A stretch of 59,630 nucleotides of DNA, taken from contig JAGAUI010000011.1 of the NCBI GenBank assembly GCA_017620815.1, positions 1 to 59,630 of the forward strand, in the 5' to 3' direction. The stretch is from Flavobacteriales bacterium. GTDB taxonomy: Bacteria; Bacteroidota; Bacteroidia; Flavobacteriales; UBA1820. The translations under genes were made by a program, and so were the position numbers. The notes beneath the pieces were generated by a model that did no database searches, was not told where the DNA came from, and saw only the letters and a list, made by a program, of their open reading frames with translations. Numbering within the stretch: position 1 is the stretch's first letter; every line of letters begins with the position of its first letter. Of the stretch, positions 52,931 to 59,630 are shown piece by piece.

Positions 52931-55327
52931 CTACCTGAAATCATTGTTTGGGATAGGGACATTGAGTCGTACATCTCGAAGTACCCATACTATGCGTCCC
53001 GTATCATCACGCACTTCCATCACAAACGGGAATTTTATACCCTCTACTTCCTTATAAGCAGAAAAATCTGTACATGATGTTATCTTTTCTGGTGTGTATG
53101 CAGTTACTTTTCCAGTCTTCTCATCGGTCTTTTTCACCTCAAAAGCACTCACCTCCTCTATTCTCAAAGGCACTCCTTCAGAGACCGATATATAATGGTT
53201 TTCCTTACGCCCCGATGCCAATGTAACATTCATCTTATAGGCATAATGACCTCTTACCGGCACTATACTATCCAGTTCTACTTTTACTTTTTCCTTGCCA
53301 TAATCCAGAAGAGGGAATATAGAACGGTCTTCACGTCGTTTTTCCACCACATCGGCTTTAAGGTCGGTACGCATGCGTTCCACCTTGGTATATCCCATGT
53401 TACCATTATATGTTTTTTTAAGGTAAACCACGCCATCCCACAGAAGCATATCTTGAGAGTAGAAAGGCAGTTTTGCCATACTCTGTGCTTCAAACACACG
53501 ATTACCTATCGTTACCTTGTATGTATATTTAACCGTAGAGAGAGTTTCCATTTTTTCTCTGCCACCCATAGCCTTGTAATACGCATCCATGACACCCTCT
53601 ACTGTAATCCCCTCTGGCACAGGGAATGAAAGCGAAGGTCGTCCGACTCTTTCCGCAAATTCATTATAAAACTTGATGTCATAACCCGCCAGCTCCAACG
53701 AAGGTATCACTTCCCTAGCATCACCCTGCACTACTATGCGGAACTGTGTAGGCTTGATATATTTCTGTGCTACACGCATTATGTCTTCGGCTGTTACGTT
53801 GTTTATCTCCTTGAGGACCTCTTCTAGGAATCCCTGTCGTACCATGCCATTTTCTATCGCTACTCCATAAGCACCACGAGCTACTCTATCTTCAAAGGTA
53901 AGAGCTATTTTACCTATCAGGTAGTTTTTCATCTTCTGTAGTTCCTCCTCGTCTAGCATAGAGGTACGCACATCATGTAACAAAGCTGTTTTTTCGGCAA
54001 TAGTTTTTACCACATCGGCAGCATCTACACTCACCCTCAGGCACATATACCCTCCCGTAGCATCTGGATAGAGAGAAAATGGTTCATCACGACGAGTATC
54101 CACTATGTTTAGTTTGGCTCGTATATTTTCCAGCAAGTCCCCACCGAAGATATGGTTTATAAATATAGCAGGATAAACATCGGGAGAATTATAGTCAAAA
54201 TCGGCAATGTTTGAAATGATAATATCGGCTCGGCGGCGTTCTGGGACATTGAGGAAGTTAATTTCTGTAGAAGGGACATCACTGGCAGTAGAGATATCAT
54301 GTGTAGGGATTTCGCCCTTATCCCATGTACGGAACCGTCTATTTACCAGCGTAGATAATTGCGAAGGTGTTATATCTCCCATCACCAGTAGCACAGCGTT
54401 ATTTGGTCGCCAATATGTGTTATAGTAATTCACACAGTCATCTGGCGTTATGGACTCTATGGTAGATGGGCTTATAATCTCTCCTTCGGGAGATTTCCCT
54501 GCAAATGCCAATGCTTTATACACTCTCTCCAGCACCGAACGTTCGTTTTTTTCATTGGTACGGCAAGCCTCTATAGCCGCTCTTTTGGCAGAATAGAATT
54601 CCTGTAGAGGAAACGAGGGTCGCAATATCACATCGGCAAAAAGTTGGAAAGAAGTCGTTGCATATTTGCTTAATGATGACACATAAAAACTGGATTCTGT
54701 CATACGGTACATGCTACCCATCCCCGCTAGAGAATCCACTATCTGGTCTTTGGTACGGTTCTCCACTCCCGACAGCAGCAACATACTAGTGAGCTGACCT
54801 ATACCTTTTTTTCCCTTTTCAAACACCTTCCCTGCCGAATTAAGCCCCATATAAAAACTAACGATAGGCATACTATGGTCCTCATAATGCAATACCGTAA
54901 GCCCATTTTTAAGGACGGTCTTCACAGGAGTACCTATATGTACCAGCGGAGCTTGGGTGGGACGAGGCATACTGTCATATATATGCACCACCTCTATCTC
55001 ATTCAAGGTAAGTGGTATAGGAGATAGTATCATACTATCTTTATGGATGTATGGTTGTCCTCCTACGAGTTCTCCCACCACTCTCATCATAGACGTATCT
55101 TTCTCTACTCTGAATGTATCTTCCTCCACTATCATAGTAGTATCGGTTACTATCATCGTATCCATCTCTACAATCTGTGTCTCTAGAGGAGTTACATTTT
55201 CCATAGTGGATATATTTTCCACCAACAGACTATCACATGATAAAACAGGCATATAGCTATGCTCTGCCCTTAGAGATATACAGGACAGCACACACAATAG
55301 CCATATGTAAACTACGCGTCTTATCAT
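52931..55327 (-). CDS. M16 (pitrilysin) family protein without the zinc motif, with a LolA-like C-terminal domain
   Basis: The 798-residue protein has a signal peptide (about 1-20), an acidic Thr/Asp/Glu-rich low-complexity segment (about 40-110), M16 N- and C-domains (about 140-540) and a C-terminal beta-rich domain of about 220 residues starting near VEGVMDAYYKAMGG, which resembles lipoprotein-carrier (LolA-like) folds. The catalytic HxxEH should sit in the helix that reads GIGQLTSMLLLSG; all three ligands are missing. It is therefore probably the non-catalytic partner. It lies 2 bp after the other M16 gene. Confidence 0.87.
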   Translation of the reverse strand: MIRRVVYIWLLCVLSCISLRAEHSYMPVLSCDSLLVENISTMENVTPLETQIVEMDTMIVTDTTMIVEEDTFRVEKDTSMMRVVGELVGGQPYIHKDSMILSPIPLTLNEIEVVHIYDSMPRPTQAPLVHIGTPVKTVLKNGLTVLHYEDHSMPIVSFYMGLNSAGKVFEKGKKGIGQLTSMLLLSGVENRTKDQIVDSLAGMGSMYRMTESSFYVSSLSKYATTSFQLFADVILRPSFPLQEFYSAKRAAIEACRTNEKNERSVLERVYKALAFAGKSPEGEIISPSTIESITPDDCVNYYNTYWRPNNAVLLVMGDITPSQLSTLVNRRFRTWDKGEIPTHDISTASDVPSTEINFLNVPERRRADIIISNIADFDYNSPDVYPAIFINHIFGGDLLENIRAKLNIVDTRRDEPFSLYPDATGGYMCLRVSVDAADVVKTIAEKTALLHDVRTSMLDEEELQKMKNYLIGKIALTFEDRVARGAYGVAIENGMVRQGFLEEVLKEINNVTAEDIMRVAQKYIKPTQFRIVVQGDAREVIPSLELAGYDIKFYNEFAERVGRPSLSFPVPEGITVEGVMDAYYKAMGGREKMETLSTVKYTYKVTIGNRVFEAQSMAKLPFYSQDMLLWDGVVYLKKTYNGNMGYTKVERMRTDLKADVVEKRREDRSIFPLLDYGKEKVKVELDSIVPVRGHYAYKMNVTLASGRKENHYISVSEGVPLRIEEVSAFEVKKTDEKTGKVTAYTPEKITSCTDFSAYKEVEGIKFPFVMEVRDDTGRIVWVLRDVRLNVPIPNNDFR

Positions 55328-55329
55328 TT

Positions 55330-56727
55330 TTATTTTTTCATACTAGAGGGTAAGATATAGAACGTCTTCATGTTATCGGCACGCAAGAACCTATGTACCA
55401 CTTCACGCACTTCATCGGCTGTGATACGGTTCATTCTATCTAGGCGTGAATTCATCACAGACGCATTACCATACATCAATTCTGCCGATGATAGGTAACG
55501 CACCATACCTTCGTTGGTAGATATGTCCTGCCACATAGCCATACTGCTGGTATTGAGAGCCTGAATGAGTTCTTCCTGTGTGATATTACGCATCTTGAGC
55601 GTTTCCATCTGTGAATTTACCTCTTGGACTATATCTGAAAGAGGTATATCATCATCGGCTGTTATCTTTATAGCAAATACCGATGCTCGGCTCATGGGCA
55701 ATCCTATGTATTCAACACCCACAGCCATATTACTTTCTTTCATAAGAGCTTCACGCAATCTACCTCCCTGTGCTGCTAGTACAGTACCTATAAAATCAAA
55801 CACTTCGGCTTGAGGGTCGGTATATGGAGGTATCTGCCAAGCCATGATGACAGAACGACGGTCTGTACGGCGATACACCGTATCCACACGATAGGAATCA
55901 TCCCTTACCGCTAGGATACCATCACCTACGCCTATCACATTTCCAGAATGTGTGATAAGACTATCCTGCGGAGCATTGTTTACCGTAAAGAACGAAGGAC
56001 GTACATCCTCACCATAGTTGGTATCTGGCAGAAAAGCAAACATCTCTTTTACCGCTTTTGCAGTAGAGTCTATATCTATCATTCCACTAATGGCAAGCAC
56101 AGCTTTATCGGGAGTAAAATATGCTCGTTCATAGTGTTGTACCACACTTAAATCAAGACCTTCGTCATATTCTGTAAATTGAGTAACGAGTCTCATATTT
56201 ACTGTCTGCACCATATCATAGAGCAGGTCAACATCGGTTTTTTCTTCTACGCCACGTTTAAGATTGCGTTTTACCTGTGTGTAGTACTTTTCAAATTCCT
56301 CCTCACTAGCCATACATTCGGCAGTTTTTTCTGCCGCCAACCATATAGCTCCGTTTAACATATTGGCAGAAAAATTATCACAGAAGAAAGTAACATCATG
56401 GCCTACGCTATACATACTATTGCCACCGTATGTTTCCAGTATATCGGCATATTCTCCATCTTCTAGATGACGTGAAGAGTTGATACGCAATAGTGCAACC
56501 ATATCATTTATCCCTTCCAGATTGCTCGGTTGGTCGTTAAGTCCGCTACGGTACATAAGCCCTACCGATACCACCGGAGCATGAGGATTACTATGCAGTA
56601 AGACTCTCACTCCACAGGGAAGTGTAAAACGGCGGAAGTCTATACCCTGAGCCATGAGAGCACCACTACCCACACATATAATGATGAGCAGTAGTATATG
56701 ACGTATGTATCTTTCCACCTGTTTCAT
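55330..56727 (-). CDS. M16 (pitrilysin) family protein without the zinc motif
   Basis: The 465-residue exported protein has a signal peptide ending ALMAQ (about 27) and two M16 lobes. The N-lobe start RVLLHSNPHAPVVSVGLMYRSGLNDQP is classic. The helix that should contain HxxEH reads GINDMVALLRI, giving Asp, Ala and Leu in place of His, Glu and His. Bacteroidota usually encode one active and one inactive M16 subunit; here both lack the motif. It lies 4 bp after the SPOR gene and 2 bp before the second M16 gene. Confidence 0.88.
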   Translation of the reverse strand: MKQVERYIRHILLLIIICVGSGALMAQGIDFRRFTLPCGVRVLLHSNPHAPVVSVGLMYRSGLNDQPSNLEGINDMVALLRINSSRHLEDGEYADILETYGGNSMYSVGHDVTFFCDNFSANMLNGAIWLAAEKTAECMASEEEFEKYYTQVKRNLKRGVEEKTDVDLLYDMVQTVNMRLVTQFTEYDEGLDLSVVQHYERAYFTPDKAVLAISGMIDIDSTAKAVKEMFAFLPDTNYGEDVRPSFFTVNNAPQDSLITHSGNVIGVGDGILAVRDDSYRVDTVYRRTDRRSVIMAWQIPPYTDPQAEVFDFIGTVLAAQGGRLREALMKESNMAVGVEYIGLPMSRASVFAIKITADDDIPLSDIVQEVNSQMETLKMRNITQEELIQALNTSSMAMWQDISTNEGMVRYLSSAELMYGNASVMNSRLDRMNRITADEVREVVHRFLRADNMKTFYILPSSMKK

Positions 56728-56731
56728 ATCT

Positions 56732-57223
56732 TTATTTCTGGTCGTATATCTTTATGTCTTTTGGGCGTATGAAGGCTCCGCTGTAGTCTGCACTGCGAGA
56801 TTTGAGGGCTGTGAGTGCAGCACGAGCTGTATTCATATCCATATATTGCCCTACAAATACTTTGTAGTCTGGTGTATCATATTCTATTTCAACTATCTCA
56901 TCGGGATATAGTTTAAGGAAGGCATCTTTCATTTCACGAGCTACTTGAAGGCGTCCATAGAATATCTGTATCACATAGCCTTGCACGGTTTTGCTCTCTA
57001 TGGCAGAATCCATATACATATTCACCAGACGGTCTATATCGGGAGAAGTAACCAATGTTACATTTTGGTTAATTTCCCATCGTGATGGTTTTTCTACTTC
57101 TACTACTGCGATAGTATCTGGCAATAGTTTTTTAAGCACCACTGCTGTATCTACCACCTGAACATTTTGTGCCATAAGCGGCATTGTGAGGCATATAATG
57201 AAAAACAAAATCGTTTTTTTCAT
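56732..57223 (-). CDS. Exported SPOR-like domain protein
   Basis: From the ATG at 57223 the protein has 163 residues, a signal peptide ending LMAQ (about 19) and a C-terminal SPOR-like fold (about 80-150). The SPOR-like part includes VQGYVIQIFYGR and YKVFVGQYMDMNTARAALTALKS, a beta-alpha-beta-alpha pattern that binds denuded glycan strands at the septum. An in-frame TTG at 57256 adds 11 codons but lies within the promoter -7 box, so I reject it as the start. It is the first gene of a three-gene operon with two M16 proteins. Confidence 0.82.
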   Translation of the reverse strand: MKKTILFFIICLTMPLMAQNVQVVDTAVVLKKLLPDTIAVVEVEKPSRWEINQNVTLVTSPDIDRLVNMYMDSAIESKTVQGYVIQIFYGRLQVAREMKDAFLKLYPDEIVEIEYDTPDYKVFVGQYMDMNTARAALTALKSRSADYSGAFIRPKDIKIYDQK

Positions 57224-57253
57224 ATAACTAATACATAATTTATGACGATAGTA

Positions 57254-57261
57254 CAAAGTTA
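57254..57261 (-). promoter_or_regulatory. -7 promoter element (TAACTTTG) of the SPOR-M16-M16 operon
   Basis: The minus strand reads TAACTTTG, 30 bp before the ATG at 57223. Confidence 0.72.
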
Positions 57262-57304
57262 GGCTTAAATAAGTTAAAAAGAAAAAATCAAATGCTAAAA
57301 AAAC

Positions 57305-57312
57305 TACCTTTG
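57305..57312 (+). promoter_or_regulatory. -7 promoter element (TACCTTTG) of the DUF3109 gene
   Basis: An exact TACCTTTG box ends 25 bp before the ATG at 57338. It is divergent from the SPOR operon promoter. Confidence 0.7.
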
Positions 57313-57337
57313 TACCTAATTAAATCATAAAAACACG

Positions 57338-57922
57338 ATGATACAGATAAAAGACACTCTCATTTCAGACGAAATCATAACAGAATGTTTTGTATGCGAC
57401 CTTTCTCGCTGCAAAGGAGAATGCTGTATAGCAGGAGATAGCGGGGCTCCTGTAGATGAAAATGAGAAAAAAACTATGGAAGAAGTACTGCCACACGTTC
57501 TGCCATATATGACTCCCGAAGGTCGCCGTACGGTAGAGGCATTAGGTGCTTGGGTGGTGGATAGTTATGACCGAAGCCCTGTCACACCTCTTATAGAAGG
57601 TAAAGAATGTGCCTACCTTATAAAAAATGACGAAGGAATCTCCCTGTGTGCCATAGAACAAGCATATAACGATGGTAAGATACGTTTTAAAAAACCTATC
57701 TCCTGCCATCTCTACCCTATACGCCTATCCCCTATAATGTCATATACAGCTCTTAACTACCACCGATGGGAAGTATGTAGTGATGCTTGCACTCTAGGGA
57801 AAAAACTAGGTGTACCCATCTACAAATTCCTGAAAGAACCCCTTACGGCTCGTTTTGGCAAGAACTGGTATGCCGAACTGGAACTCACCGCCCGTGAATA
57901 TCTCAAAATGCGTAAAAAATAA
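57338..57922 (+). CDS. DUF3109 cysteine-rich protein
   Basis: The 194-residue cytoplasmic protein has cysteine clusters at the N-terminus (CFVCDLSRCKGECC, about 18-31), then CAYL, LCAIE, KPISCHLYPIR and CSDACTLGKKLG. The pattern matches DUF3109, related to the YkgJ-type zinc/iron-cluster families. Function unknown; metal or Fe-S binding is inferred from the cysteines. No terminator is visible after it. Confidence 0.87.
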   Translation: MIQIKDTLISDEIITECFVCDLSRCKGECCIAGDSGAPVDENEKKTMEEVLPHVLPYMTPEGRRTVEALGAWVVDSYDRSPVTPLIEGKECAYLIKNDEGISLCAIEQAYNDGKIRFKKPISCHLYPIRLSPIMSYTALNYHRWEVCSDACTLGKKLGVPIYKFLKEPLTARFGKNWYAELELTAREYLKMRKK

Positions 57923-58085
57923 TTTTAATCCCATGCAACTTTTTCACCATTTTCTATGGTCTAATGTATAGAAAATCATTAGCACATTTATGTGTTAAAT
58001 GTTTTGATTTTTCACTATATATATATTAGCCGGCATATTTCACCATTACAAAATCAATAACTATTTTAATCATTATCAAGTATTT

Positions 58086-59267
58086 ATGAGAAAGTTTGCA
58101 TTGCTATTTACCCTATGTTTTACAGGGGGATTACTCTTTTCACAAGAGGGAGGAACATTTGCCGTAGATGCTCGTATCAAGGGACTGGAAAAAGGAGAGA
58201 CCATCTACATAATGTACCAAGGCGAGGACAGAGATATAGACACCATCGTTTGCAAGAAGAAAAACCGTATCTCTTATTCCAAAGCGATAGATGTAATGCA
58301 CCCTGCTGCTGTTTTTGCACTACCTGAAGGAGGGGCAATGAAGGACATAAAAGACGACAAAATCCTCTTTCTATGTGCAGGAGACTATACCCTTTCCTTA
58401 AAGGGAGATAAAAACTATTTGGAGAACACCAGCATAATGGGTGGAGTATATGACTCCCACAGAGATTATTTTGATTCGCTTAAAAAATATGCCGATGAGC
58501 GAGCCCCCATACGCAAACGTCTGGACTCACTGATGAGAGAAAAAGACATACCGATGGTATTGCGTGCAGAACACAATGCCCTTATTCGCCGTACAAATGA
58601 TAGCGTATGGGCCGTTAAACGAAAAGAGAGCCTATTCCAAGACCGCTATGTAAGCTCTCATAGCGATGACCCCTTCAGCTCATACGTCTTGTACTATGGT
58701 TGTAGTTCCAAACTCAAGAAAGAACTATACCTATCCCTTTCAGACGAAGTCAAAAAAACTCCGCTGGCACTTGCCATAAAAGAACAGATAGAGATAAGAG
58801 AGACTTTTGATGAGGGGAAAAATAACCTTAGAATTGGAATACCATTTACCGATTTTACCCTCACTTCCCACACTGGAGAGTCCATAAGACTCTCATCTTA
58901 TAAAGGCAAGTACGTACTGCTGGATTTCTGGGGCAGCTGGTGTGGACCTTGTATCAATGAGATACCACACATAAAAGAGATATGGAAACGCTATGGCTCT
59001 CGTGAAGATTTTGAACTGATAGGCATGGCACTGGAATACGACGAAAACAAATGGCGTGATGCTATAGAGAAACACTCTATGGAATGGACACACGTCAATA
59101 TGAATAGCGAGAAAGACCGCCTTAAAGCCGTCAATACCATTTACGGTATATATATGTACCCTTCGCTTATACTGCTAGACCCCGATGGCAAGATACTAGC
59201 CATACAGTTAGGAAGTAACAGCGAGAATCCCATCATAGACCGTAAGCTGAAGGAGATTTTTAAATAA
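58086..59267 (+). CDS. TlpA-like thioredoxin with an N-terminal DUF4369-like domain
   Basis: The 393-residue exported protein has a signal peptide (about 1-19). An N-terminal beta-sandwich of the DUF4369 type follows (about 22-120), then a helical middle region. The C-terminal thioredoxin domain (about 255-393) has the redox site GSWCGPC (WCGPC at 285-289). It probably reduces or exchanges disulfides in periplasmic or cell-surface proteins. No TAnnTTTG box is visible in the 160-bp gap upstream. Confidence 0.9.
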   Translation: MRKFALLFTLCFTGGLLFSQEGGTFAVDARIKGLEKGETIYIMYQGEDRDIDTIVCKKKNRISYSKAIDVMHPAAVFALPEGGAMKDIKDDKILFLCAGDYTLSLKGDKNYLENTSIMGGVYDSHRDYFDSLKKYADERAPIRKRLDSLMREKDIPMVLRAEHNALIRRTNDSVWAVKRKESLFQDRYVSSHSDDPFSSYVLYYGCSSKLKKELYLSLSDEVKKTPLALAIKEQIEIRETFDEGKNNLRIGIPFTDFTLTSHTGESIRLSSYKGKYVLLDFWGSWCGPCINEIPHIKEIWKRYGSREDFELIGMALEYDENKWRDAIEKHSMEWTHVNMNSEKDRLKAVNTIYGIYMYPSLILLDPDGKILAIQLGSNSENPIIDRKLKEIFK

Positions 59268-59285
59268 AAATACCACATCTACACT

Positions 59286-59333
59286 ATTTAAAACCAGCGG
59301 CAGTACGAGGAAGCCCTGCCGGTGGTTTTAAAT
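59286..59333. repeat. Palindromic element A (18-bp arms)
   Basis: Arms 59286-59303 and 59316-59333 are reverse complements at 17 of 18 positions (one G-G mismatch), with a 12-base loop. The arms begin ATTTAAAACC. Its loop and right arm share ACGRGGAAGCCC and GGYGGTTTTAAAT with element B 129-144 bp downstream. It may also act as a terminator for the thioredoxin gene, although the T-tract is short. Confidence 0.85.
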
Positions 59334-59433
59334 CGCCCGCAGGTACTACCAGTCCCATTGACGTTAAGAGCGTACGCAGGATAGCCATACAAAATGCTAC
59401 CAAGACTTATATTTCCTTACATTCTTTCTTTTG

Positions 59434-59477
59434 ACGGGGAAGCCCCGGTGGTGCAGCCACCACGGGCGGTTTTAAAT
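59434..59477. repeat. Palindromic element B, diverged copy of A with an extra hairpin
   Basis: ACGGGGAAGCCC (59434-59445) and GGCGGTTTTAAAT (59465-59477) match element A at 11 of 12 and 12 of 13 positions. Between them lies an extra GGTGG/CCACC hairpin (59447-59461). The left ATTTAAAACC arm of A is missing here. Confidence 0.7.
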
Positions 59478-59534
59478 ATTCTCCACGAAAGAAAAAAAGT
59501 GTCCCCTTTGTTTTTCCCGAAGAATTTGGTAAAA

Positions 59535-59598
59535 AATTGGAAAAAGAGCCGAGACTTTGCTTTGCACAGCAAAGCTGGTTTTCGAGGCTCCCAATTTT
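59535..59598. repeat. Long composite hairpin at the right edge
   Basis: Nested pairs AATTGG/CCAATT, GAGCC/GGCTC and GCTTTGC/GCAAAGC (59559-59575, three-base loop) make a long imperfect hairpin followed by a T run. It could be a terminator or part of a structured RNA whose other end is outside the window. Confidence 0.6.
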
Positions 59599-59630
59599 TT
59601 GGCAATTTCAGAGGAAATAGAAAAACAACG

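Larger units (their letters stand above)
59268..59630. other. Non-coding terminal region
   Basis: This is 363 bp after the thioredoxin gene with no credible gene. It holds elements A and B, the composite hairpin and about 100 bp between A and B of unrecognised sequence with higher GC than typical intergenic DNA here. I could not match it to rRNA, tmRNA, SRP RNA, RNase P RNA or an insertion-sequence end by eye. Confidence 0.6.

Noticed and set aside
59417-59605. 62-codon open frame on the minus strand at the right edge
   Set aside because: It is made of the inverted repeats and hairpins of the terminal region, and the predicted peptide has no domain.

Overview
This window looks like a chromosomal segment of a Bacteroidota bacterium, most likely a member of the Bacteroidales. 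Four things point there. SprA/Sov, the translocon of the type IX secretion system, is present. There is a SusC/SusD pair and several Bacteroidota-restricted families (DUF4293, DUF4491, DUF4292, DUF6515, DUF3109). Promoters repeatedly carry the Bacteroidota sigma-factor -7 element TAnnTTTG; I place 21 of them, four with a well-spaced TTG upstream. Shine-Dalgarno sequences are almost absent. The DNA is moderately AT-rich, with frequent ATA and CTA codons. I see no insertion sequence, CRISPR array, integrase or intact prophage; this is mostly housekeeping and cell-envelope chromosome.

Layout, left to right. Positions 1-10.3 kb hold small lipoproteins and membrane proteins, alaS, an M23 peptidase with a MerR regulator, ruvB-queG, a tRNA-Gln, a DUF6515 protein and a cytidylate-kinase-like protein. 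Positions 10.4-18.3 kb hold a highly expressed-looking ompA, a solitary phage-tail-like gene, a SusC/SusD operon and a peroxiredoxin. Positions 18.5-19.7 kb hold a tandem tRNA-Glu(UUC)/tRNA-Glu(CUC) pair, rpsT and a small HD hydrolase. Positions 19.7-23.3 kb hold a vitamin B12 uptake operon (btuB and a BtuG-like surface beta-propeller) behind a cobalamin riboswitch with an unusually long structured leader. Positions 23.4-30.7 kb hold gcvH, sprA and ruvA. Positions 30.9-36.6 kb hold a complete tripartite RND efflux pump. Positions 36.8-38.8 kb hold a glycogen branching enzyme.

Positions 38.9-50.2 kb, on the minus strand, hold eleven tightly packed genes that read as one long operon: a TPR protein, a DUF4292 lipoprotein, an EnvC-like protein, a polytopic membrane protein, a flippase, a DNA methyltransferase, dut, a HAD phosphatase, mpl, an HhH protein and a nitroreductase. 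They are followed by rpsU. Positions 50.4-57.9 kb hold a Bax1-I protein, queA, a YfcE-like phosphoesterase, a SPOR/M16/M16 operon and DUF3109. The window ends with a TlpA-like thioredoxin and about 360 bp of non-coding DNA rich in inverted repeats.

The best leads are: a perfect 19-bp inverted repeat inside the sprA reading frame; a perfect anti-16S (Shine-Dalgarno) sequence placed far upstream in the rpsU leader; paired M16 proteins that have both lost the zinc-binding HxxEH motif; the long nested RNA structure between the B12 aptamer and btuB; and two related copies of a palindromic element in the last 350 bp. I did not find a multi-gene system that I would call wholly new.
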